Translations under genes and position numbers: made by a program
Notes under the pieces: generated by a model
What the model saw: the letters and a program-made list of their open reading frames with translations, nothing else
What the model was told of the DNA's origin: nothing
Database searches by the model: none
Part shown: positions 34,327 through 44,850 of the stretch, in pieces
Numbering within the stretch: position 1 is the first letter of the stretch
Layout of the letters: each line of letters opens with the position of its first letter
Source of the DNA: Eumeta japonica
Lineage: Eukaryota; Arthropoda; Insecta; Lepidoptera; Psychidae
Assembly: GCA_005406025.1 (NCBI GenBank)
Contig: BGZK01000875.1
Coordinates: 1 to 64,000 of the forward strand
Direction: 5' to 3'
Length of the DNA stretch: 64,000 bases

Positions 34327-35748
34327 GGGTGAGAAATTAGGTTTAATTTTATCTCATTAAAAACAAAACTAAAATTATATCGCTGGTAATAGATGTATAT
34401 AAAACTACATGAATAATGACTTGTGAGACTATACCAAACTTGAAATCGACAGTTATGATAGTCACCGCTAAGAATTATCGTGACATACAGACATACTTCA
34501 TAGCAGATAAGAATTATTTTTTGAGCTATAGAAGTCTAGAAATAAATTACACTGATTTTGTTTACACATAATCATCTTTGCCTTTCTAACAGACAGTCAA
34601 TTTTGTTTGTCTTACATAATATTCGTTACCAAACGGCAAGTACGAAAAAAAAATCGGATGTCGAAAGAAGAAGTAGGATTATTGAAATTATATAAGTACT
34701 ACTACTAAGCTGAACAAGATCTATCTAGAACATACGTATAAGTAGGTATCTAGTACAGGCTGCGTTCGCTTATCGATTAGAGTTTACTCTCAAAAGTATG
34801 TTCCGCCGGGTTGTTTTAACAGCGAAGGTCGATTCGATCCTCCGAACGATTAAAACGCTGTTACACGCCCATTCCATCGACCTGACCATAAACAGGCTTG
34901 ATTAATCGATTCAAAGCGAAATTATTGGCTCACGATGTCCGCTCGGAACCGTTACAGAGAATATTTCAACTGCATCGATATTATATCATTGACTGTTCCC
35001 ATTGAACCACGAGTGTATTAAAATTGAATAAATTCATAGATGTTTCGATCGAATTTGATAAATTAGAGAATCACAAATTCGTTTTGAAAGCTTCAACATT
35101 GACGTACGATCGAATTATTGGTCACATACGGCATTCAAACCTATGGATACATACCGCTAGGCACGCAACGTTTACGTATATACATAATTTAAAAACTGAG
35201 CTTAATATAATTTTAAAACATGTGTACTTAATCAAAATTTGAATACCAAATATCAGATAAAAACTAATATTTATTTCTAATTTTGGAATATTTTCAATTA
35301 TATTTGCAATACCTATAGTTATCAAAAAACCGTCAAATTCAAATGTAACCACTTAACAGTCAAAGGCGTTAAAGACCTCAGGTCTCTGTGCTAAAAGCAG
35401 TTACGGAACCGTGTAAATAGGAATGTCATCGTCCACTTGACCGATTTTTCAGGACGAATTTCGTTTCGTACATTTTGCGTCAGATATGAAATTTCACTTT
35501 TATGTTTTCGATCATCTCGAAAGAGTTGTCGGTTTACATTTTTTATTGCGCCTAGGAGTTATTCCACCGGATTGTGTCGGACGAGAGAGGACACAGAAAT
35601 CCCTCGAGCGTATCTCCGTATAAAAAGCAGCGCATATGCTAATCAATTTGTTGCGTACTGTTACGCAACAGCGTCAACCTACGGCCCAGCTAATAAACTC
35701 TAACCCGAAATAAACATAGAGCGTATTTGGTAATAGGCATTTGGTGCT
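34327..35748. other. non-coding, tentative open frames only
   Basis: 35435-35640 is open in two plus-strand frames, one following a splice-acceptor-like ATTTTTCAG at 35452 (DEFRFVHFASDMKFHFYVFD and on). Overlapping open frames argue that at least one is chance. Imperfect inverted words (TTTTAACAGCG/CGCTGTTA) occur near 34815-34865. Confidence 0.4.
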
Positions 35749-35774
35749 GAGTTTCCTAATAAATTAGGAAACTC
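35749..35774. repeat. perfect 12-bp palindrome with 2-base loop
   Basis: Arms GAGTTTCCTAAT and ATTAGGAAACTC flank AA. Confidence 0.95.
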
Positions 35775-38660
35775 ACGGCGGCAAGTGTAGGCTGCCATCA
35801 CAGGTCGAGGACGTCGAAACTTTTCCGAGTCCACTACGACTTCCGAATTCAATACAAAGAACACTAAATGAAGAGGATGTAAAGATCGTACCTTGTGTAA
35901 ATCTAGTCTCTGCCTACCGTTCTGGGAAATAGGTTTATATTATATTATTATTAAATTAAGGAAAGTTCATATATGGAGTGCTTTCAAAATATAGTGCCAA
36001 TATAACAAAATGGTGCATTTAATTAATCGATTCTGTGTCTGCCTGCCTGCTTGCTGTTACCATTTTTATCGGCACTCGTTTGACATAGAAAATAAGTAAC
36101 TGGAGCAATTAGCATATATTAAAGGGTAAATTATAAATCTCAATAATAAGTACTAATAAGCATTAAATACGATAATTTCATTTTTGGGCTTTTTAACATA
36201 AAAGTTAGCACGTCGACGGAGGCCAGGTACAATCTCTCGACAGTCAACAGGGAAAAGTTAGTAGTGATTAAAACAAACATCAATTTCGTTTGTTCTAAGT
36301 TTTTGGTTTTTGGATTCATTGTTATACAATATTCAGTCCGACAAGAAAAATTTAGATGTGGTCCGTTCATTGAAACCGTCTTAAAGAATTCAGAAGAATT
36401 GTAGCTCCCAAAATAGAGGTGACGTTATCTCTTCTCTGTCGAAAGTTCGGTTATTCAACTGTCAATTAATTGTTTGACGTCTGAGAATGCTTCAGACCGT
36501 GCTTGTAATTTTACTTGTGTACACATGTCATTTTTCCACTTTTTATTGACAAATTTGCATAGTTTTTTACTGTAATAATATTGGTTTTTAATAAAACTGA
36601 AATGTATTTAGCGCAAATTAAATTAAAAAAAATTAGGCAAATAAATGTTCCTTGTCAGAATTGCTCTGCATTCTGAGATTAATTAATTATGAATACAACA
36701 TAGATTTCTGCAGTGATTTTAGTTGAACTACACATCGATAAGATGATGCAGCATCTCAGCAATTAGTTAGCTTTTTATATATAATCGTACTATAATTACA
36801 ATTGTGCTATTTATATTTTTTTATGGTGTTATTATTAAAAATTGGGTGTGGCGGAAGAAACATGAAAGTAGAATAAATATGATGAAAATCTATGATATCT
36901 GCATATACCTTCTGGGAAATAGGTGTTAGTTTACTTATATAAAAAAATTATTAAGTTTTAATTTCATTCAAATATTTATCACTTTCATTATGCCTGTCAA
37001 TTGAGGCCTGTGATTCGTCCTAACGTTTCTGTGTTTTAAGATGAGACAAATAAGAAAAAAGTGAATTATTAAAGAATACTTTTCGTTTTTCCAACATGAA
37101 TATTTTCCTTTCACTAGTTGATGGAAAGTAAAGATTGCAAAATGTGAACTAGAAGTAATGAGTTGCAATCGAGTTAGAGCCGGTTCCGAATTAAGTTAGC
37201 ACTTAATTAAACTGGCCATTGCTTTTATATTACTTAACCGTTATAATTAGCTATTCAAGTTTAATGCTTAAACTTAATTATTCAATAACCTATTCTTAAG
37301 TAAAAAAATTGCTAGATTGTATACTAATTCCTTTTTGCAAGCTTTGATGGTTTTTAACCTTATATTGAATTGTTTTTTGATATTTGGTAGGTAGACTGAA
37401 TGTGAATAGGAGTGAAGAAAAGTGAGGCCATTAAAATCCTGTATTGACTTAAAAAAAAGGGTTAGTTAAAGAATAGTCGTTAGCTAACTGTAGAGATGTT
37501 TATAAGTAATGGATTTTAATGTTACTAGTTTTCGATAACCTAGATCGCGTAATGGTCCTACCACATTTATAACTAACGGTGCCACGTTACTTATATCAGG
37601 TCGTAAGTCCGTCTGAGTCGTGGTAAACCGAATGGTTAGTGAGTTTTCTTCGTGTGAGGGACGGCGCACTACGCTTTCGGTTCCCGGCCCTGCCACTTCA
37701 TTTGTGTATAAGGGTCACGAGCGGCTCCTAATCTTCAAGCCCATCGATATGAAGATAAGGTCTTGGAAGGTGCAAAGCTGACACGATGATAGTTCAATTG
37801 GTGGGGTCCGTTTTAGAACGTTAGGCATAGTGCGTGAATGCCTTTCTTACCCAGCAGTTATAAGTTTTTAGAGCGGTTTGGTATACTTATTGCTACTTGA
37901 CTTGATGATATTGTAAGTTATGATATGACGAAGTAGATGACTATAGAGCCTTTTTTAACTGTATTCACAACAATGACCAAAATGAGTTTAATCGAGACAA
38001 ATAGCGTTTGTCTCAAGTTTCAATCACTTCTCAATAACTCAAATACTTAATCCAGTATAACAGTAAAATAAGGGTTGATTGTCGTATTAAAATATTTATA
38101 ATATTCTATTGTGTGGGGTGTTAACTCGCGTAAATCCATAATTAGACGCTTGTCTGTAATATGATTAACATGCAGCGAGCAAACCCACTGCTGACCCTCG
38201 AATCTGTTCTTCGGCTACGAATCCTACGAATATCGATCCTCTCGAATTAATGTTCAGTTCGAATTCAATAATGTTCAATAGAATTAGGCCCAAATTAATT
38301 TTCGTTAAAGTGGGTTTAAATATCGAACGAACAGACATATATGAACAATATTTATAGAAGTTCACAATATTCCAGGTTTTTTGAGGAGTTCTACAAAATT
38401 TTAACAAGCTTACGAGAAAGGTGTTTTCAATACTTAGGACCACACGCTTAAGGAACAAGTTTTTTTAGGAGTAAATACATTTTACTCCTACCGATACTTT
38501 CAAAATATCACATATTTTTGAGAATATCGATAACAATTCCAAAAGCAGACGTGTTTCTACGTCAACAATATTTCTTTTTACCACTGCTTTCGTTCTTTTT
38601 TTTGGTTCACCAGTACTTATACAAGAAAATCTACTATCGAATCTCTTTCGGATTCTTTTT
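35775..38660. other. non-coding with minor repeat traces
   Basis: TTCTGGGAAATAGGT occurs at about 35921 and 36911 and resembles a motif common in lepidopteran LINE 3' regions. The minus-strand open frame at 37484-37696 has no known motif. A 9-bp inverted repeat, AGGAGTAAA...TTTACTCCT, lies at about 38468-38490. Confidence 0.4.
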
Positions 38661-38765
38661 TTTATACAGACTTTATAAAGGCAAACGAGTATGCGGGCCA
38701 ACGGAAATTAGATGGTCACCGCCGCCCATGGACACCCGTGAACCTAGGAGTCCCCATCTTAATCT
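38661..38765 (-). mobile_element. LINE 3' tail repeat, copy 2
   Basis: Plus-strand AAGGCAAACGAGTATGCGGG, GATGGTCACCGCCGCCCATG, then GACACCCGTGAACC. This is the reverse complement of the family at 11335 and matches the tail of the LINE copy at 60385. Confidence 0.6.
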
Positions 38766-39777
38766 AAGTCTAAAGCTTACATTTGCAAATGAAATCATCC
38801 GCTATTACTATATTTTATGAGTGTTCACGAAGTGTGACGACATTATAATGTAACATATATATATATAGCAGTCTTCTCATTCAATAATGACATGAAAACA
38901 CGTCAAAAAATATGTTTGAATCAACGAGGTTTAATTATATCATAAACGGTTCTCCACGCAGCGTCGCCGAGTCTCGTCCGTCGGCTTCTCGCATAAAAGA
39001 AAGTGTGTCCCGCAAATAGCTACAACCTTGTACTATGCCGCGATGTTTCTATCGCTACCAGTTCATTTCGAAGCCGGGCGCGTTCTGACAGCCTTCCGCG
39101 GAATGGCAGTCGATTGTATAGCCGACTTCGGAAAAAGGGGAGGTTCTCTTGTTCGATATGTAAGAATTTCGGTTCGTGAGGTATATTCGAACGCATCACG
39201 ATTCACACGTTCGATTGAAATCGAAGTGCGATTTTGAATAAAGCTATTGAGATGATATATTTTTCTTATAATTATAGTGCCGATTTCAATGGTCTTTTTT
39301 GTCTTTTGACTTCTGAGAGTACCTATGTCAGAAGAGAAGATTGCAATGATAGGATACAGCGCGTTCCTTTACGCGACTGGATATTAAGCCTTGAGGTAAC
39401 ATTTTATTCAAAATACACACAGACTTTATGTGTTACTGTACTGTAACTCATTAGTTTATTTGCATTATGTTAATTGTAAGTAAATTCATAGTTTACTTAT
39501 TATACAATTTGGTATTTCTCGTTAATTATTATCAAAAGTTGTTAAATTATTTCACTATTTCTTTTATTTGACATAAAATAATATAAAGCGAAAGGCATTT
39601 CGTTCCAAACGGGTGTCTCATAACACCTCTCTTTTTTTTAATTTTAAGATAACGCTAATGTACAAAAAGCATTTTATTACAATGTGTGCTCTCGAATTGT
39701 TATTTTAGATAGATAGATAGGTAGAATAAAGTAAGATTTTTCTAATAAGTAGATCGAATACCTGTCCAAGTACAGCA
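38766..39777. other. GC-richer patch, otherwise non-coding
   Basis: 38950-39210 is GC-rich for this window. It holds a 69-codon plus-strand frame (39028-39237) with a possible donor, GTAAGA, at 39160. No acceptor, domain or recognisable repeat was found. Confidence 0.35.
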
Positions 39778-39948
39778 CGACGCACGAATCTTTGCCGCTA
39801 TGAATTGGCTGCGAATGATATACCGCGCGGGTATTACACTCCCCGACCCTTCCTTCTTCTCCGTCGTGTAGGAACACGTAACAAAACAAATAGGAATTTG
39901 ACGCCATTGCGACGTTTCCGTTTCTCAGTGGCAGAGTTTCGTGCGTTG
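39778..39948 (-). mobile_element. small inverted-repeat element (MITE-like), copy B
   Basis: It is the inverted relative of 2001-2156. Plus-strand ends are CGACGCACGAATCTTTGCC and GGCAGAGTTTCGTGCGTTG. The shared internal block reads CCTTCCTTCTTCTCC here. 171 bp, non-coding; open frames across it are incidental. Confidence 0.6.
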
Positions 39949-41862
39949 TATCGTATGCGTTTCGTCTCGATCACATCTCCACCTACAAGAGACAGTGGCG
40001 TGAACGCGAGTAAGCGATCTCATCGCACAACGGCGACCCTTTTCCGCTACAGGAAGGAACGCGTCGCGCTCAGCCGTCAGACAGGTGGACGAAATATTAA
40101 ACATCGTCGTGCGCCGCCCATCTGGTAACGCCGCAACTCGGTGTTACAACCAATTACATAAACGTCCTTTCACCGCACGCGCCGGCACCGCCAAGAATGC
40201 AGACGGACACGGCTGCCAACATAATCTCTCAATTATCATATCGCAGTTTATGAGTTTAATACATAAGTAGAGGTTTTTAAGTATAAATTTTGATCACAAT
40301 CCAGAACCGAGTTAGAAAACCTTCAGAATTAACGCATCCTTAGAGGAGTCAACGTTTTTTTCGTTTTGGATTCAAATAGTCACTTCAGTGGGTAACACAG
40401 AAATCTTATTTTACTGATAATTGACCATTGACGCGATTATTTATGGAATCTAAGAAAAATCACATAGTCAAATGTAAACATACATTTATATTTAATTGTT
40501 TATCCTCTCAATCAATGATTCCAATTAGTTGCTGTCATTAGTGACATTGACTTTGGTGGTGCAAATAGTGTTTTGGTTTCCGCTTTAACTTTCGCTTCAG
40601 CATAAATTGAACTAAAGTTTATACCTATAAAATTATTCCGACTCCATTGCATAACCACAACATGCCAATAAACCATAAGGGAATTTACACAATTTCTCCT
40701 GTGTGTTGTTTTTGTATCTAAATCAGGATGAGTGCAATACAAATGCCATAAAATAGGATTTTTTATCTTTCAAATGATCAGTTTTATTGTGAATTTATTT
40801 CAGAAATGTACTAAGTCATTTAACGCCTCTAGCTGTATACTGGTGTTGTATTGGAAATGTCTGGCACACAGTAGGGTTATTGGCAGTTGTCAGTACATCT
40901 CCGCCACACACGTGCGGTTCAATCACGAAGCAGTAATTTTTTTTTGTTGTTTTAACTGACCGGAGGATCATCGGTGCCGACGTCCATCAAGAATGGAAAG
41001 TGAAAAAATAGAAACTTCTTTTAGTGCAAGTGATATATTACGGGCGCGGTGGTAGCGCCTAACCGGTGATTTGGACGAGTAACGGCCTGGAAGTACGTTC
41101 CGATCGACCATTATATAATAATGGATTGACGATTGAACGGCGGTAACGGCACGCGGCCAATTGAGTACGAGCGATGCAACTCAATCAGTCGTTAAGGCGC
41201 GGTTCGTCAAACAATTGCTGATTTATTTTTGTTTCTCTTTAAACTGTCTACAGTTTGGGATGCTTAAGATCAATTTAACTCATTGTTTTGACAACCCTTC
41301 AAGTGTTAATGGACCGTGAACTTCGTCATTTACTCGTACAGAACTATGTTTTGTAGGTTGATTATTGCGATTGACATTCTGCTTTTGGGAATCGGCTTTT
41401 AGAAGTGAACTTTTTGGTACATCAAATGGTATAGAAATAAAAATATGTTCATACATAAAGCGAGAAATCCTACTTTATATTTTTTGAAATTAATAAAATA
41501 AGAATTCTTACTACGAATGAAACATTTTTCAAATAATAATGTTCCGTAGGTATATGTAAAAACGTAGCATCCGTGTTCGACCAAATCTAGGGCTTTATTT
41601 TCTTGTCGTCTTGTATCTCTCTAGCAGTGTAGCAAGAATATTATTTCGAAGACAACATAACAGTTTGATCGTTAAAAACGGTAAAAATTAGACTAGTAGC
41701 AGCTGACGGCAAACATAAGATGGATTGACAATCCCAAATTTGAATTTTTAAATAACATAAGTTATCAGAGTAAGTAAATAAGTTATCCGAGGAAGCCATA
41801 GACATTATAAAAAATATAGTTTAAAAAAAACTAAAAAACACACTTTTAAAGCACATCAAATT
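39949..41862. other. non-coding; GC-rich patches
   Basis: 39950-40200 and 41030-41215 are GC-richer. The latter contains the near-palindrome CCATTATATAATAATGG. No tRNA cloverleaf or coding signal could be confirmed in either. Confidence 0.4.
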
Positions 41863-42078
41863 AAAGAGTGAAAAATAATTCTTAATATAAGCTGAAAAAA
41901 ATTATGAACAATGACAAAAAATACTAGTATTATTGTGAAAAAGCGTGCGATATACGAAATACGAAATAAGAAAAATGTGGCACAAAGCGCCCCACGCATT
42001 TTCACAATAATACTAGTATTTTTCGTCATTGTTAATTATTTTTTCAGCTTAAATTAAGAATTATTTTTCACTTTTTAG
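41863..42078. repeat. 85-bp-arm foldback
   Basis: The left arm (41863-41947) contains AGTGAAAAATAATTCTTAAT, AAGCTGAAAAAA and AATACTAGTATTATTGTGAA. The right arm (41993-42078) is its reverse complement with a few mismatches. The unpaired centre is about 45 bases. A DNA foldback element or the inverted head of the adjoining repeat would explain it. Confidence 0.9.
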
Positions 42079-42410
42079 TTCGAATCTATTAATCTGAATC
42101 GGTACAAATTTTCAAGAAATCTAAGTTTGAAGGAACTCTTTGAAATGCCAAAGTTTGGTTCCAATTAGACAAGCCGTTCAAAAGTTACAAGAGGTTTATG
42201 TACATCCACATACATACACACACAAACACACATATATACATATATAAAGACATACAGATACCATCGTAAAATCGTCAGGGGAGCTTCCTAGAACCTCAAA
42301 ACGTCAAGATCTGATGAAAACTCGACTTTGGAAAAAGGGGTAAAACCATTAACTTCCCGATTTTCGAAACATTTAAATATTTTTAGCTGGAAGTTAAAAA
42401 AAAAACTTAA
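42079..42410 (+). mobile_element. interspersed repeat attached to the foldback
   Basis: GACAAGCCGTTCAAAAGTTA, a CA/TA microsatellite (42205-42245), AGGGGAGCTTCCTAGAACCT and ATTAACTTCCCGATTTTCG form a pattern I recall from many lepidopteran sequences. It ends GAAGTTAAAAAAAAA. The classification is unknown to me. Confidence 0.45.
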
Positions 42411-43389
42411 ATCATACTATCTTAAAGGATATGACAAGTAGAGCATAAACAAATTAAATTTTTAAAATGTTCTACATTGATAAATATTAAACTCAATTAT
42501 AATATTTATCAGTTTTATTATTTTTTAATCACAATTACAATTATGTGGTACTAAACAAAAAACGTTTCTATGACAAAAAGAAAACAGAATAAAATGTCAT
42601 GAGAACATAAACAAAAATAATTATAAGTTTGAAATGTAGATGGCACCAAAATGCTAAATTTTAATTAGTCACTCAACATACATTTTAACGTTGTTTGAAA
42701 AATTTGAAATTCTTTTATCATTAATAGTTGTGTTAGAAAGACTGTTATAGGTGTGTTGGATTTCAAGTCCGCTGAGAAAAACACAAACCGAAGACAAACA
42801 AACAGATAGGCAGTTTTACCATAATGTATCCGTTTTGACCTATTCAGTACTTACCTTAAAAAAATAGTCGTAAAAGCCATAATAATGTTATATTGCCAAT
42901 ATATACTACTTTAAATTCGAAAGAATTTATTAATCACAATAAAAAATCAAGGCGACGACCCTTAAGCTCAATATGTACATGTCATCTTAAGGTACTAATC
43001 TGTAGGAAGTGACGCGTTGTGGATGGTTTTAAAAAATCAACGAGCGATTAGTTTTCATCTGTATATAACCTGTATATATAATAAAATATATATAATAAAA
43101 TTGAATGGCTGCCTGTCTATTTGTCCAGGCTAATCTTCGAAACGGATCAATCGATTACGATCAAATTTTTTATACAGGTAAATTATTTTGTGCAATATGA
43201 CATAAGATACTTTTATATAAAAAAATAAATTTTGTGTACTATAAAAGAAAATTAACAAGAATGTCCAAAGGAAAATTAAAATAGAAGAACCGGCATTGAA
43301 ATATAGAGCAGCATCGAAGTTGAGAATGGTGTCGAGGATCAAGGTGTAGGAAAAAATAATCATCAAATGTAAATTTATGCCCAACGAAA
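42411..43389. other. non-coding; possible Helitron head
   Basis: 43090-43200 (TATATATAATAAAATTGAAT, GGCTAATCTTCGAAACGGAT) resembles a Helitron 5' head, but no matching 3' end was found. The rest is AT-rich. Confidence 0.35.
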
Positions 43390-43496
43390 CATGCAATACG
43401 CCTTTTTTCTATATAGATTTTACGTATTTCCCTTGTTTCCATGACATCTCTCAACATTTTCATTCGAGCTTGTCGGTTTAGAGTACTTAAAGTTTA
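43390..43496 (-). pseudogene. LINE C-terminal tail, downstream half of a split copy
   Basis: The minus strand reads RQARMKMLRDVMETREI, matching the RRACMK...DVSEAREI end of the LINE tail. Its upstream edge meets a GGTTCCGT-family insertion at about 43497. The other half, from the reverse-transcriptase palm to ILK, resumes at 44519 on the same strand, so both belong to one interrupted LINE copy. Confidence 0.6.
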
Positions 43497-44518
43497 ACAT
43501 TTTTTGGGGTTCCATATCCAAAGGATGCCAACAGGACCTCGTTATTAAGTCTTAGTTGTCGACCTGTCCACTCACCCCTCACCGTCTATTTGTCTATCCG
43601 TTTATCGGTCTGTCAGGGGACTGTATCTCATAGGTAGATTTTCAACATAGCTAAATTTTCACAGAGTGTGTATTTATATTTTCGTTATAAATAATGAAAA
43701 TTATAGCAAATTAAAAGGCATACCAGAAACGTCTTTTTTTGCACCTCTTAACACCTCGATCGAATCGCCTATCATTAGTGTATTCTCAGTATGCGACTAA
43801 GAGTCATTTGGCTCTGTTATTTTTAAATTAAATATAAGCGTTACTAGATTTAGATGTTTTATAAATGTTCAAATGTGTTTGGAGAACACAGACTGGAAAT
43901 TATTTTTTTTTGTAAGTGTAGTGTTTGAACAAAAACAACAAAATGAATTCTGTATTTGTTAGGTATCTATACAACATAATTTAGTCTCCTTGAAAATTTA
44001 GCATTGATTTTGATATCGACATTTCCCACAGCATACCCATAGGTATAAATATTTATAATTTTTTTTGAGTCTTAACTTGAGCAGGACATACGCATTACAG
44101 GACATTCTGATTGATTGTTTTACAATTTTGAAATCAATATTAATTGACGTTGTTGAAATAATTAGTAAGTACGTTTTCTTAGCACTTTTTTTTCTCGATT
44201 TTTAATCGATCTTCAATTTTCTTGGTTTTAAGGTTTCATACCCAGAGTGCCAACCAAACCCTATTGGTAGGGCTCCGTTGTCTGATTGTTCGTCTGACAC
44301 AGAGCTTATTTTTGAACGGCCGATCTAACAATAAATAATAAAAATGAAATACGTTAAAAATTAAAAGGGTCCCCATACAATAAATATATTTTATTCGGAA
44401 TTATTGATTTGATCTCGTCTTTGTTATTCATAAACTGTTACTTGAAAATTATGTAATGATAATTATTGTACGTAAAAATTCGTATACGAGTCCAATATAT
44501 GCTTGGCCGGTTTTTTAA
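43497..44518 (+). mobile_element. GGTTCCGT-family insertion inside a LINE
   Basis: The left edge is TTTTTTGGGGTTCCATATCC, then GCCAACAGGACC and GGGGACTGTATCTCATAGG. A second start occurs at about 44226 (AAGGTTTCATACCCAGAGTG, GCCAACCAAACCC). The right edge is ATATGCTTGGCCGGTTTTTT at 44518. Two family copies may be joined in tandem. The insertion separates two halves of one LINE coding region. Confidence 0.55.
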
Positions 44519-44850
44519 TATGCTACCAATTTGGTCTGCCTAAGATTTCTTAGGGAGACCTTTAACGATCCCTTCATTACAACATTCGCTCTGTGTTTTG
44601 TTACTCTGCTTTCATTCATTCTTTCCCGATGGCCAAGTATATGAACTCTTCCACTTATTGTATCTCTCACCTTCTATTCATAATATCGGATTCAGTCATA
44701 TTTTCGTTTCGTTCAAACACCATATCCTCGTTCTTGCTCACATTTACTTTCACACCTCTTCACTTAAGAGGATCATTCATGTTAGTTGCCATCTCCGCCA
44801 GTTCGCACGCCGATGTCGCAGAGATTACTCGATCGTCGGCGTACGATACG
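44519..44850 (-). pseudogene. LINE reverse-transcriptase palm and C-terminal region, decayed
   Basis: On the minus strand the sequence begins with the reverse-transcriptase catalytic box YADD (codons at 44832-44843), followed by RVISATSACELAEMATNMND and then VKVNVSKNEDMVFE. That order is typical of the LINE palm. After in-frame stops it continues VEEFIYL, MNESRVTK, GLPKKS, stop, ADQIGSILK. It ends exactly where the GGTTCCGT insertion begins and resumes at 43496. At least four stops and several frameshifts make it non-functional. Confidence 0.7.

Noticed and set aside
34802..34870. Possible tRNA gene (GGTCGATTCGATCC word)
   Set aside because: There is no A box at the right distance, and no cloverleaf arms can be drawn around it.
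39805..40128. 107-codon arginine-rich frame
   Set aside because: Its first half lies in the MITE-like element (copy B), and the rest shows no motif.
41040..41100. tRNA-like GGTGGTAGCGCC word
   Set aside because: There is no B box downstream and the arms do not pair.
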